Shown one piece after another: positions 34,461 to 45,000 of a DNA stretch of 47,203 nucleotides. Numbering within the stretch: the first letter of the stretch is position 1; every line of letters starts with the position of its first letter. A program made the position numbers and the translations under genes. The stretch comes from Verrucomicrobiales bacterium (lineage in GTDB: Bacteria; Verrucomicrobiota; Verrucomicrobiia; Limisphaerales; UBA11320). The stretch is taken from contig JAEUHE010000138.1 in assembly GCA_016793885.1 (NCBI GenBank), positions 1 through 47,203 of the forward strand. Reading direction: 5' to 3'. The notes under the pieces were generated by a model that was not told the DNA's origin, made no database searches, and worked only from the letters and a program-made list of their open reading frames with translations.

Positions 34461-36109
34461 AGCGCTTCACAACACTCATCGATCGCCTGGAGACTTCCCC
34501 CTCCGAGGAAGGCCGCCTGAGCACCTTGCTCGACTACCTGCTCGCCGTTCCGGCTGACGAGCTGAACTGCGCCATTTCCTTTCTGCTCAACGCGGCCGCG
34601 ATCCCGCGTGTGCTCAATCAAAAGCAACTGCTCAACGCGGCCGCCCAAGCGGCCGGCCTTCCCGAGTGGCTGTCGACGGCTTGCCGCGACGAAGTCGGCG
34701 ACATCGCTGAGTTGACGGCCTTGCTGGTGCCTCGGGCCATCCGACCGCAGTCCGCTACCCTCACCACGCTGCTCCCCAAGTTTTACCTGCCGCTCCGCGG
34801 GCTCGATCACCCAGCGCAACAGGCTTTTCTCCATTCCGCATGGCAGGAACTGGACCTGGCGACCCGACGGCTCTGGCATCGGCTGCTCCTCGGCGGCCTC
34901 CACGTCCGGCTCAGCCGGAAACAACTCGCCACTGCGCTCTCGCACCGATACGGGATTATTGTCCCGCTGGCTCTCCAAAGGTTCGAGACAGCGCCATCTT
35001 TCCCCACGATCCCCGATTGGCTGGCGCGGCTGACGGCTCCCGCCTCCAGCGAGGAAGCACTCGGCTGGCCAGTGCCGTGGGCACAACCCGGCGAATGGTC
35101 AGGACTAAACGATTCCGGGCGGTCGGAGCGAGACTGGCAATGTGAGTGGGTGCCCTACGGACGACGCGTGCAATTGGTCCGCCGAAGCACTGTCACGTGG
35201 GCGTGGTCGGCCGATGGCGATTTGCTCAACCACTCACTCCCGAAACTAATCGATGCCGCCCACTCGCTGGAGACCGGTTTGGTTCTGGAAGGCGTTTGGG
35301 TGGAGCATGCGCCCGAGCTACTGTCGGGCCGATCCACCGAGGCTCTTGCCGGACAATTCTGGGTCCAGGATGTCCTGGAGTATCGCGGATCGGATCAACG
35401 TGATCGGCCGCTGAGTCAACGGAGTGAATGCCTAACCCACCTCCTAAGCCACGCGGCCAAACAGGCCCCGATGCCGCCGCAACGACGCGGGAATACATCC
35501 GGGGAGGAACGGGAGGAGCAACCCGAACTTTTCAGCGGCGCAACGCCATCCCAGTCCGAGCCCGAGCCAGCACTCTTCCGCCGCATCCCAGCCCTGCCAT
35601 TGGGGGGCTGGGACCGAATCGCATCCGCGAGAGCGGAGGCACAAGCGCGTGGCTATGCCGGAATTCTGCTCCGGTCCGAGCAATCGCTTCATCCTGGCAG
35701 CCAACGCTGGCATCCACAGGATGGCCTATGGCTGCCGAACAAGCGCAGACACTGCACCGCCGTGCTCCTGTCGGTCCAGGTTGGGGACGCGGGATCAGAT
35801 TACTCCCTGGGGATCCGCCACGAGGGAGGATGGCTGCCCATCGCGCGGATTCGCGAAGGGATCCCGGAGGGCGAGCGCGCGCAGGTCCTGCGTTTCATCC
35901 AGGAGCATACCACTCAGAAATTCGGGTCCTCGCGATTGCTCCGTCCAGCGCTCCCGGTCCGACTCAGCTATGACTACTCGATGCCCTCGCGCCGCCACAA
36001 AGCAGGTTTGAAGCTAGTGGGGGCACGCTGGGAGCACCTGCTTCCCGAGACAAGCTTAACGGCATGCTCCAGGCTGGAGGAGGTTGAGGGGCCGTGCAGG
36101 GTCCCTTAG
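34457..36109 (+). CDS. Degenerate ATP-dependent DNA ligase (predicted pseudo-ligase)
   Basis: The 550-residue protein follows the layout of the ligase in this cluster. An N-terminal helical DNA-binding domain (MKRFTTLIDRLETSPSEEGR, VGDIAELTALL, LLLGGLHVRLSRKQLATAL) is followed by a nucleotidyltransferase-like domain (about 195-425) and a C-terminal OB-like domain (YSLGIRHEGGWLPIARIREG, RRHKAGLKLVGARWEHL). Where motif I (E-W-K-x-D-G-x-R) should be, it reads EWVPYGRRVQL at 230-240: the AMP-accepting Lys is Val and the Asp is Tyr. Motif III LDGE reads LEGV, motif IV EGLMLK reads AGILLR, and the motif V lysine pair is largely lost. It is therefore predicted to be catalytically dead but still DNA-binding. 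The GTG start overlaps the exonuclease stop, and the 3' end overlaps the convergent LysR gene by 4 bases. Confidence 0.75.
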   Translation: MKRFTTLIDRLETSPSEEGRLSTLLDYLLAVPADELNCAISFLLNAAAIPRVLNQKQLLNAAAQAAGLPEWLSTACRDEVGDIAELTALLVPRAIRPQSATLTTLLPKFYLPLRGLDHPAQQAFLHSAWQELDLATRRLWHRLLLGGLHVRLSRKQLATALSHRYGIIVPLALQRFETAPSFPTIPDWLARLTAPASSEEALGWPVPWAQPGEWSGLNDSGRSERDWQCEWVPYGRRVQLVRRSTVTWAWSADGDLLNHSLPKLIDAAHSLETGLVLEGVWVEHAPELLSGRSTEALAGQFWVQDVLEYRGSDQRDRPLSQRSECLTHLLSHAAKQAPMPPQRRGNTSGEEREEQPELFSGATPSQSEPEPALFRRIPALPLGGWDRIASARAEAQARGYAGILLRSEQSLHPGSQRWHPQDGLWLPNKRRHCTAVLLSVQVGDAGSDYSLGIRHEGGWLPIARIREGIPEGERAQVLRFIQEHTTQKFGSSRLLRPALPVRLSYDYSMPSRRHKAGLKLVGARWEHLLPETSLTACSRLEEVEGPCRVP

Positions 36110-37020
36110 CCGATGGCTCGCGGGGCGGCTTTGGCGGTGGGCAATGATCGCACGAGTTTTACCAAGCGCTGGCAGGCAGGGGAAAGCTCGCGATGCCGAT
36201 AGGCCATGCCTACCACCAACGGTGGAGGTGCCGGCCGCAGGGGAAGAACCTTGAGCCGCGCGCCAGCGAGGCAGGACAGCGACGAGGGCACGATCGCTAC
36301 GCCGCGTCGGGCCTCCACCGCTGCGATCAGACTGGTTGCACTGTCATGCGACTCCCCAATCGTGGGCCTCTTTCCCACCGACTGGAACAGTTCGGCCAGC
36401 ATCTGATGATACTCCGGATACTCCTCGACGCCGTACACCACCAGCCGCTCGTGAGCCACCTCCTCGAGCGGGGCCCATTTGCCCGCGGCGAGTCGATGCT
36501 CCCGCGGCATAGCCACGCAGGTCGGATAGCGACACAGTTCCTCGAACACCAGGCTCTTGGGAAGCCGCTCCGCCAGCTGAACCATCAAGGCGACCTGCAG
36601 CCGCCCTTCCATCAATTCGCGAAGCATCTCCCCCGTGGATAAGTCATGCAGGATAACACGAACTCCCGGGGCCTCGTTCTGATAGGCGTGCAGAATCCGC
36701 GGCAGCAGCTCCACGGTGAGGGACGGGGCATAGCCCAGATGAACCTCGCCACGCTCCCCGGTTGCGAACGCGCGGACCACCCGCTCAGCCTCCTCCAGAC
36801 GCAGGAGGACGGCACGCGCCTCCGCCAGAAATGCCTCGCCTGCAACGGTGAGGCTGGCGCCCCGCGGGCTGCGCTCCAGCAGCTTCACGCCCAGCGCTTC
36901 TTCCAGGTCGTTCACCTGGCGACCCAAGGCAGGCTGAGCCACCCGCAGCCGCTGAGAGGCCTTGGTGAAGTTCTTCGCCTCCGCAACAGCGATAAAGTAG
37001 CGAAGATGTCGCAGTTCCAT
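36106..37020 (-). CDS. LysR-family transcriptional regulator
   Basis: The 304-residue protein has the LysR winged-helix N-terminus (MELRHLRYFIAVAEAKNFTK through RLRVAQPALGRQVNDLEEAL) and a substrate-binding effector domain (VHLGYAPSLTVELLPRIL). It probably regulates the divergent pirin operon and itself. I start at 37020 and not 37050 because MELRHLRYF is the family's usual first residue and a T-N11-A operator would otherwise fall inside the coding region. Its stop overlaps the end of the convergent pseudo-ligase gene. The inducer cannot be inferred. Confidence 0.93.
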   Translation of the reverse strand: MELRHLRYFIAVAEAKNFTKASQRLRVAQPALGRQVNDLEEALGVKLLERSPRGASLTVAGEAFLAEARAVLLRLEEAERVVRAFATGERGEVHLGYAPSLTVELLPRILHAYQNEAPGVRVILHDLSTGEMLRELMEGRLQVALMVQLAERLPKSLVFEELCRYPTCVAMPREHRLAAGKWAPLEEVAHERLVVYGVEEYPEYHQMLAELFQSVGKRPTIGESHDSATSLIAAVEARRGVAIVPSSLSCLAGARLKVLPLRPAPPPLVVGMAYRHRELSPACQRLVKLVRSLPTAKAAPRAIG

Positions 37021-37029
37021 CGCGCCACT

Positions 37030-37052
37030 ATGCCCAAAAGGCATGACCATGC
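37030..37052. promoter_or_regulatory. LysR-type T-N11-A operator in the divergent promoter
   Basis: ATGCC-CAAAA-GGCAT at 37030-37044 is a perfect inverted repeat whose outer T and A are 11 bases apart, the LysR recognition pattern. A second overlapping dyad GCATG-AC-CATGC covers 37041-37052. Both lie just upstream of the LysR start, between it and the pirin gene. Confidence 0.55.
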
Positions 37053-37153
37053 GAAGATCAAAGTATTGGCGGTCTCAGGTAGCCTGCGATACATGAGAGG
37101 GGTGACCATGCCCGGTGGCACCAAGCCCCGGGCGATCGAGAAAGACGAACACT

Positions 37154-37849
37154 ATGATGACTCTTCGAAAATCGGAAGACCGGGGCCATGCCAACCATGG
37201 CTGGCTTGATTCGCGGTTCAGCTTCTCGTTCGCGGACTACCACGATCCGCGGCACATGGGATTTCGCAGCTTACGGGTGATCAACGATGACAAGGTGAAC
37301 CCCGGCGGCGGCTTTGACATGCATCCTCACCGGGACATGGAGATCATCACCGTCGTGCTGGATGGAGCTTTGGAACATCGGGATTCGATGGGAAACGGCC
37401 GAACCATCCGTCCGGGTGAAGTCCAATACATGGCAGCTGGAACCGGGGTGATGCACAGCGAGTTCAACCCGTCGTCGTCCGATCCCGTTCATCTGCTGCA
37501 GATCTGGATCCTACCGGACAGGAAAGGGGCGAAGCCCACTTATGCGGAGCGTTCCTTCCGGGAGGCTCCGGCAGGCCAGCTCAACTTGGTGGCCTCGAAA
37601 TCGGGACGAGACGGATCGCTGAGCATCAACCAGGATGCCGATCTTTTCGTCGGGCGCTTCCAGGGCGGGGAAACCGTGGCTCATGTCCTTCGAGCCGGAC
37701 GCCATGCCTGGCTGCAGGTTGCGACCGGCGAGTTCAACGCGAACGGCAACAAGCTCTCCACGGGAGACGGCCTGGCGCTCAGCGATGAATCGGAGCTGAA
37801 ACTCACCGCCCAGACGCCGGGGCAGGTGCTGCTCTTCGATCTGAACTAA
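37154..37849 (+). CDS. Pirin family protein (YhaK/quercetinase-like)
   Basis: This 231-residue bicupin protein has the pirin metal-binding signature: FDMHPHRDMEIITVVLDG with two histidines, LEHRDSMGN, and GTGVMHSEFNP with the later His and Glu. Bacterial pirins bind iron or other metals; some have quercetin 2,3-dioxygenase activity and some act as redox cofactors. Preceding features are FSFADYHDP and GFRSLRVINDDKVNPGGG, as in YhaK. The ATG pair at 37154/37157 fits family starts; an upstream GTG/ATG frame from 37115 adds an unconserved stretch. The divergent LysR gene probably controls it. Two small genes follow within 15-25 bases each. Confidence 0.92.
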   Translation: MMTLRKSEDRGHANHGWLDSRFSFSFADYHDPRHMGFRSLRVINDDKVNPGGGFDMHPHRDMEIITVVLDGALEHRDSMGNGRTIRPGEVQYMAAGTGVMHSEFNPSSSDPVHLLQIWILPDRKGAKPTYAERSFREAPAGQLNLVASKSGRDGSLSINQDADLFVGRFQGGETVAHVLRAGRHAWLQVATGEFNANGNKLSTGDGLALSDESELKLTAQTPGQVLLFDLN

Positions 37850-37863
37850 ACAGGAAACTCAAC

Positions 37864-38121
37864 ATGCGCCGCATCCTACAGACCACAGGCCTGATCCTCG
37901 CCCTGGCAACACTGACCGGGTGGATCGCCACCGGGTCCAACCGAGGCTGGACCAAAACCAGCGTGGAGAGACGGATCCTGGATGAGGTGACCGGGCAGGA
38001 AGAAATTCGCTACGAGAAGGCCTTTCTGCCCGGACTCGATGTCCTGGCGCCGGCGCTCCTCCTCTCCGCCGCTCTCGCCGGACTCTCTTTTCTATTTCCA
38101 AAACGCAAATCAACTCACTAA
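37864..38121 (+). CDS. Small two-helix membrane protein, unknown function
   Basis: This 85-residue protein has hydrophobic segments at about 6-24 (QTTGLILALATLTGWIATG) and 58-78 (LDVLAPALLLSAALAGLSFL), with a charged loop between and a basic C-terminus (KRKSTH). AGGA eight bases before the ATG supports the start. It lies 14 bases after pirin and 23 before the YceI gene, so it is the middle gene of that operon. I do not recognise the family. Confidence 0.65.
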   Translation: MRRILQTTGLILALATLTGWIATGSNRGWTKTSVERRILDEVTGQEEIRYEKAFLPGLDVLAPALLLSAALAGLSFLFPKRKSTH

Positions 38122-38144
38122 ATCTAACCCAGCACTATCAAATC

Positions 38145-38759
38145 ATGAAAACACTCGTACTCACCGCGCTGTCCCTGACCACCCTCTCCGCCAGCCTCCT
38201 CGCCGCGCCGCAAACCTTCGACTTTAAAGACCCCAAGGGCGTCAACAACGTCGTCTTCAAACTCGATGCCCCGCTGGAGGCGATCAACGGCAGCGCCAAC
38301 GGAATCACCGGAACCATCTCCTTTGATCCAGCCGATCCGGCCAGCGCCAAAGGTCGCATCGTCGTGGCCACCGCTTCCCTGCACGTGCCCAATCCCGTGA
38401 TGAAGGAACACATGCTCGGCGAGCAGTGGCTGGACGCGAACAAGAACAAGGAAATCTCCTTCGAGGCAAAATCCATCACCGACGCCAAAACCACCGGAGA
38501 TGTGACCACCGCGAATGCCACGGGGACCTTAACCATCAAGGGCGTTTCCAAGGAGGTTACCGTCCCAGTGAAGTTCACGTATCTCAAGGACAAGCTGGCC
38601 GCCCGAACCAATGGTCAAATGAAGGGAGATCTCCTCGTGCTCCGCGCCAACTTTAGCGTGAAGCGCACGGACTTCGGCATCAATCCGAAGGCCCCGGAGG
38701 ACAAGGTGTCGGACACGATCGACCTGACCCTCAGCATCGCGGGTTCATCTCCACGCTGA
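38145..38759 (+). CDS. YceI-family periplasmic lipocalin-like protein
   Basis: This 204-residue protein has a signal peptide (MKTLVLTALSLTTLSASLLA) and a YceI-like beta-barrel: SFDPADPASAKGRIVVATAS, KEISFEAKSITDAK, GTLTIKGVSKEVTVPVKFTY and RTDFGINPKAPEDKVSDTI. Members bind isoprenoids or other amphiphiles in the periplasm and respond to stress in some bacteria. It ends the pirin operon, where LysR control and pirin suggest an oxidative or lipid-quality role, an inference only. Confidence 0.92.
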   Translation: MKTLVLTALSLTTLSASLLAAPQTFDFKDPKGVNNVVFKLDAPLEAINGSANGITGTISFDPADPASAKGRIVVATASLHVPNPVMKEHMLGEQWLDANKNKEISFEAKSITDAKTTGDVTTANATGTLTIKGVSKEVTVPVKFTYLKDKLAARTNGQMKGDLLVLRANFSVKRTDFGINPKAPEDKVSDTIDLTLSIAGSSPR

Positions 38760-38869
38760 TACTCCTCGCCGATGTGCAGGGCGAACGGCGGTGAACCGAA
38801 CAACAGCCCTGGCGGGCACCCTGCAGAACGACATTCGAACCCCGACGACCTCCCCGGAGTCAGAGGTGA

Positions 38870-38981
38870 TTCAGCAGAACAGTAACTTCAGTCGGCTCGG
38901 CCACTCGCCCCGCACCCGCGGTGGGGGTTGCGGTCTCCCCTCAGATCCGTGTGGTCCGCGTGGTCCGTGGGCAAAATGTCC
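38870..38981. repeat. Modular repeat, second copy (inverted module order)
   Basis: TCAGCAGAACAGTAAC at 38870-38885 is the inverse of the CTGTTCTGCTGAA word at 28785-28797. ATCCGTGTGGTCCGCGTGGT and CCGTGGGCAAAA (38944-38976) match the 28806-28838 word in the same orientation. The remainder of 38760-39038 holds no gene. Confidence 0.55.
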
Positions 38982-39038
38982 CCGTTCCCAAGGCTTCCAC
39001 ACCTGCCAACCGCCGTGCCATCGCGACGGCGGTGATTG

Positions 39039-42000
39039 CTAGAGCGCTCGAACTCGGAAGAACTCATGAGGCTCGCTAACCGGAACGGTGCGCTCGACGA
39101 CACGAGCCACCGTTCCGGGTTCAAGCTGAATGCGAGCACGCCAAACGCCGCTCGCCACGTCGGAGGTCGATTCGATTACGTAGCCGCGACCTGAGGCCAC
39201 CAGGAATCGAAGCGTCAGGCTCGCGCCATCCGCCGAAAGGCGGACGGGTTCGAACCGCATTCCGCTGGCAGGATCGCGCGGCAGACTTCCCAGCTCGTAC
39301 TCCTCACGATTGGTTAGCCCGTCGTTATCCGCATCCAGCAGCGCATCCAAAGCATCGTTGGGATCCAGCTGGTTCTCCACCTCCCACACATCGGGCATGC
39401 CGTCGCCATCCGAATCCGTACCCGGGAATCGGTCCCCCGGTGTTGGCGCAGCGGCGAACCAGGACAGCGGGTCGTTCGCAAATGCGACAGGACTTCCTCG
39501 TTGAAGGGAAAACCCGCTCCCCGAAGCCCCCGAAGGCCAGGGAAGGCCGTTGAGATACTCAACTCGCTCGACCAAAACGTCGTTCCAGGTCCCGTCGCTG
39601 GTCCGGTCCGGCCGCCAGAGGGTCACCGTATCACCCGTGTTGTTAAGCTTGCCTGAAAACGGCCCGAGCACTTTCACCACCGAGGGAACAGAATAGCGTT
39701 GGCGGAACTCGGCCAAGAGGCTCGGATCCTGAAGCGGATCGAAGGCCACGATGATCAGCGATTCGCCCACCTCCAGACGCGAGCCCAGCGGAAACTCAAA
39801 ATCAATCCCACCTCCCACGCGCCATCGATCGTCCACCTGGAGGCTGTCTCTCAAGCTGACGGAACTTCGACTGACATTCCGCAACTCCACGAACTCGCCA
39901 ATCAGGTCGCTCCCACCGCTCGGCGGGGCTGGATGAAACAGGATTTCGCTCACCATGACCGGCCCCAGGCTTGGCGGACCGTTGGTTGCCCCCGTCCCGG
40001 CACGAAACTCCTCAACCGTCCCAGGATTGTCTCTCCCAAAGGTCCTCTCGGCCTGCGCGACAAATTCCACGCGCCCACTGCGGGCCAGATACCGACCGAA
40101 GGAAACATTCTGACGCTGTGCGCCGAACTCCGCAAAGGCTCGGTAGCCAGTCAGCTTTCCATCCACCGAGGCCGACAACAGCACCTCATCCCCTCCCGAA
40201 CTCAACCCCATCGCGATGGCGGCCAACTCCGGGTTGCCAAAGGTGTCCTCGTAGAGCACGGCGAATCCTCGGGGTCGAATCTTCATCGGTGACGGCACAC
40301 GATACTTTTCCAAGAAACTTCGATCATCACTCAACCACCAGCCGCCAATATCGATTTCATCATCCGTTAAGTTAACCACCTCCACCGCGTCTTCGAAGGG
40401 AAGCGCGGTGTGGGTCAGCACCTCGTTGATCGCGACCAACGGCGATTCCCGCCAGTTTGACTCTCCAGGAGAGGCGGTACCGGCGAACCGGGTCCGGGTC
40501 TCCGCCCCGTCGGGAAAGCGCCCCTCGCTAATGCCCTGGGCCTGAACTGCGAAGGTGATGCCGTCGATGAGCGCGCCAGCGGGGGTCGAAATGCCAATGG
40601 CCTCGCCCGCTCCGCGCAGGGAAAATCCCAGATGATTCGCACCGGCCGAAACGTTTCCATCGGCCACCAACTTAATCCAAGCGTTCGTGCCGAATCCGAG
40701 GAACGACAGCGGCGGCAGGGTATGTTTGGTCAGATTTGCCAAATCATCACTTAAGCGCAGACCCGAGAGTGAAACCGGCAGCGCTCCCGGATTGTAGACC
40801 TCCAGCCAATCGTCCTCGCCCGGGACCGGATCCGCTAACCATTCGTTGATTCGAAGTGCCATCGAATCACCCAACGCCGGCAGCGGCGTATTCGGGCTCA
40901 GGGGAGTGGGCGTGCCAAGCTGCCAGTTGGTGCCTCCATCCGGCACCCGGCCGATCGAGAAATCGGCAGCCTGCAGTCCATAGGTGACCGCGTCCCGAAG
41001 CACCCCGCCTTGCTCCGGCTTATCGAAAAGGTAGATGGCCCCGCCGGAGGCACCCAAGTTGAAGCTCGCGACCGTCGCCGACGCTGCCAGGTCCGAGTCA
41101 CAGAGGATCCGGAGATAACCTCCCGCTGAGATGAGGGTGCCAGGGTGGAACACGAAACGAAGCGGCTCGCGGGCATCGTCGCTCAGGCTGAAACCTTCCA
41201 AATCGATCTGGTTGGTCGTCCCGTTGTATAGCTCCACCCAGTCCGGGGTTTTCCCGTTCTCCACCAGACCCGCGTTGCTGGCCAACACTTCGTTGATCAC
41301 CAAGGCTCCCCCTTCGGACGTTGGATTCGGAGCGGCTGGATTGGGACCGCCCGGGGTCGGATCCGAGAACCTGCGGATCAAACTGCCTCCGCTCGGGCTT
41401 CGGCCCTGAGACACGTTGGGAAGCTGGGGTTGGTAATAGGCCAAGTCAATCAGGACCAGGTTGGGATGGAACAACCCGATCTGCCCCCCCTCGCTGGACA
41501 ACGAAAAGCTCAAGTGGTCCCCGCCGGAATTGGTCTGGCCATCGGCCAAAAACCGAGTGTGCGAGCCGCCCGCCAAAAAGCTCAGACGCGGGAACAGGTG
41601 TCGACGCACATCACCCACAATCTTGTCGCTAAGGAAGAGGTTTCCGAGTGCCACCGGAAACGGCTCCGGATTGTAAAGCTCCACAAAATCACCTTCAAAA
41701 GGAGCGGTTCCAAGCGCCAACCACTCGTTAATCCGAAGAGAGTCTACCGCGCCCAGGGTCGCGGCGCGATTCACTGAACCGAAAGTCGGCTGACAGAGCA
41801 CCCATTCCCCGTCGCCATCGCGGCCCAGGGACAGGTCTTCAACCTGAAGGCCAAACTGGACCGAATCCAAGAGCTCCCTGCCCTTACCCAACGAATCGAA
41901 GAGATAGAGGGCATCTCCATCCTGAGCGAGGTTGAAACCTAGGTAGAGGCGATCGGGAGAGTTGCCGGTGCCGCCAGACAGCACCAGAAACTCGCCGGGA

Positions 42001-45000
42001 TCAAGAGCCACCCCGTCGGGAAAGATAAACTTGGAAGGACTGGTGACCTCGTCGGACATCGACATCCCGCCCAGGTTCAGGCGAACGGTTCCGCCGTTCC
42101 TCAGCTCCACCAGGTCAGGCGTTTGGCCATCCGGCAACAACGTTCCTCGGTTGGCCGCCAAAACCTCGGAGATCTGAAGGGCGGAGCTTTTGGGATCCAC
42201 CACCCAACTTCTGGAGATCGATACCGAGGCGTCCTTACCCAACAGCGCTTCATTCTGATCATACCCGCTATCCCGACGTCCGATCGCCTCAACCTGGTGG
42301 TTACCCTCGCTGAGATTCTCCAAAACGAGCGGCTGGTCGATCCCGATCAGTTCACTCCACGACCCACCGTCGAGACGCCACCGGTAATGAGTGAATCCCG
42401 AGCCGAGAGGGAATCCGGTTGCGGGTATGCCACTGCCCTGGCGGTTCGGTCCAAAGACCAGCCGTGCGCGGCGCTCAGGGGTTCGGCCCCAGGGCTCTCC
42501 TGAGATGGAAACGCCCGGGGAAATCACCGCGCCCTTGTCGCGTCCGTCCGGCCCGGTGCCCCTCGCAGGCGACCCAGGCATCAACGAAACCCAATCCCAC
42601 AAAACTTGCGCTGCCGTCCAATTGGTCACAAAGGAGGTATCCAAGCCGACGATGGATCGTCGAAACTGAGGATCGCCACTCGTGTTGGCCCCGCCCGGAC
42701 CCGACCAAGGTAGCGGCATCAGGTTATTGGTGAACGTCACCTGAGCGATCCCCTGCGTACGAACGAGCTTGGTGATGTCGGCGAGAATATTGCCTTCCAG
42801 GTAAATCCCGGCCCCCAGACCAGTGCCCGGGTCAGCGAGAACGATCACTCCGCTGTCGGTATCTTCCCCTCCGGCGGGCGTTTGTTGAATGATCGTGTTG
42901 TTCAGCAGGGTGTAGAAATTCCCCTGCTTCGCCAAGGCAGCATGGTCGACATCGTAGATCAGATTGCCGATCACGGTGATCTCAGAGGTCTGCCCGTTCC
43001 CTGATCCTCCGCTCACCGCGCTGGCGCTATCGGGAGAACCGTTGCGATGCGCGTGCAGGAAGATGTTGCCTTGCACCCACGCATCGGTTCCATCCAGGTC
43101 CAGGATATCATCGCCCGAGCCCGTGAAGACGTTATTGATGAACTCCACGATCGGACCGGGGCGGGATCCTCCGGTGAAATCCACGACATCATTGTAACCA
43201 TTGGCTGCACCGAAAAAGTTACGTAAGAACAGCCCCCGCCCCCCAGCTCGTATTCCCCCGGATCCATGAACCGGTTCAAAGGGACGGGTCGCGGTCGGGA
43301 ATACGCTGTCTTGCACCACGAAAGAGGATCGGTCCAGTGAGAGATATTGGCGATCCGTCGTGCGAAACTCGACATGATCCATGAAGAGATCGGCATCGAT
43401 GGAATGCACTCCGATATCGGAATTTCCCTCCAGAACCAGGTACGCAAGCCGAGTCTGCGGAGAATCCGAGGCTCCCAAGATGCGGACCCCACCCCATTTA
43501 TCGTGTCCGGGACTCCGGGTAAGATGGATCCAGGAGTCCGGCGTTCCTTCCGCCAGCAAGCGCCCACCAGGCTCCACCACCAGACTCGCGCCGGGCTCCC
43601 AGTACACTGTCGTGCCGGGCTCGATCCTCAACTCGGCCCCGGCATCAACCGTTACGGTGTTCGTCACCTGATAGGGCCCTGCGGCAGCGCTCCACACGGT
43701 CGATGCCTCCAGGCGCCCGCCTACCAGCGAAGATTCCAACCGATCATACCAAACCTCCAAATCAGTGCTCGCGAAAGCCACCTGGTTGGAGTTCAGAGAC
43801 TCAATCCGGATCCGGTTCAGCCCCGGTTGAAGGGTGACCGTACGAAACCATCGGGCTTCCCAGGCGGAGCGTCTCGCCAGTTCACCCTGAACGCGAACGC
43901 TCCGGGTCTCGATGGCATGCGAAAGACCGCTGAGAGCCAACGTGGAGTTGGTCGTGTACGGGACCCCGTTGGACAGGGTCCGCAGCGAATGGGTGACCGA
44001 AAGGGCGAGCGGAATCTGCGCGAGCGCGGCCAGACGCCGCCGGGCCGCATGATCCTTGATGCGATCGAGAGTGGTTTGAGAGGGCCCGTTTGGCCACTCC
44101 TCGGTGAGCTGATCCACCAAGGAGTTGAGCCGGGACGGATGCATCACCGTATCGGCCACCCGCTTGACCTCACTAAAGAACAACGGGACGAACGTTTCGT
44201 TGGTCAGCAGCCGTTTCAGCAAGGGCACGTTCGACGCGTTTCGTCCGTTACTATTGGGCGGGTTCAACATGATGAAGAGCGAAGAGTTGGTCTGGGTGGG
44301 ATAGGAGGTCGTGGTATCCCCCTGCCCCAGGACGGTATCATAGTCATGACCGATCAGAACGAACCGACGATCTTTCTCTCCCCGGTAGAGAGCATAGTCA
44401 TCACCTCGTCCGTTGAAGAGCGAGGTCTCACCGAAGTTCAGCAACGTGCCCACCGCGAAATACCGCATCCACATCAGCACATCGATTTCCGTCGGAATGG
44501 CTGCGTTGAACTCAGCCTCCGTCGCCGTCTCGCTAAAAGTCTGAGTGAGGGCCATCAGATCAGACCAATCGTTCTCGGTTCCATTCGACGCCTTAAAATA
44601 TCCCCGGGCGAGGTAACTGGACGCGTTGGTTCCCTGATAGCTCAAATCGGCGTTGTGCTGCCCCGTGGATGCCCGATAGACATTGCCACCGCCATCGTTG
44701 GGAAACAGATTTTCAGCCATGCCTCCCCCAACCGGCTCCACCAGGATGAACGCTCCGTAGCCGGCTCCACCGCGCGATCCCCCGGTGCCTGGCGCCGTGA
44801 TGGGCGAAGGATTGACGCCATTCATCCGATACTGAACGAGGTAGGCGTCGGACCCAGGCAAGCCTGCCTCCCGGGCGATCGCACCGCCTATCAACTGCGA
44901 GTGCACGTATTGACTGTTCAGGTTGATCGCGTCGACCCCCTTCCAGCGCCGATCATTGGGGATGTTTAGTCGGTTGTTCGGCGGAGTCTGACTTCTCGAT

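Noticed and set aside
34457-36109. Reading the ligase-like gene as a simple frameshifted pseudogene
   Set aside because: The frame is continuous for 550 codons, is translationally coupled and retains both flanking domains; the changes are substitutions at motifs, not breaks.
43347-44969. 540-codon plus-strand frame inside the giant lamin-tail gene
   Set aside because: Antisense shadow; the CotH and beta-helix domains on the minus strand are clear.
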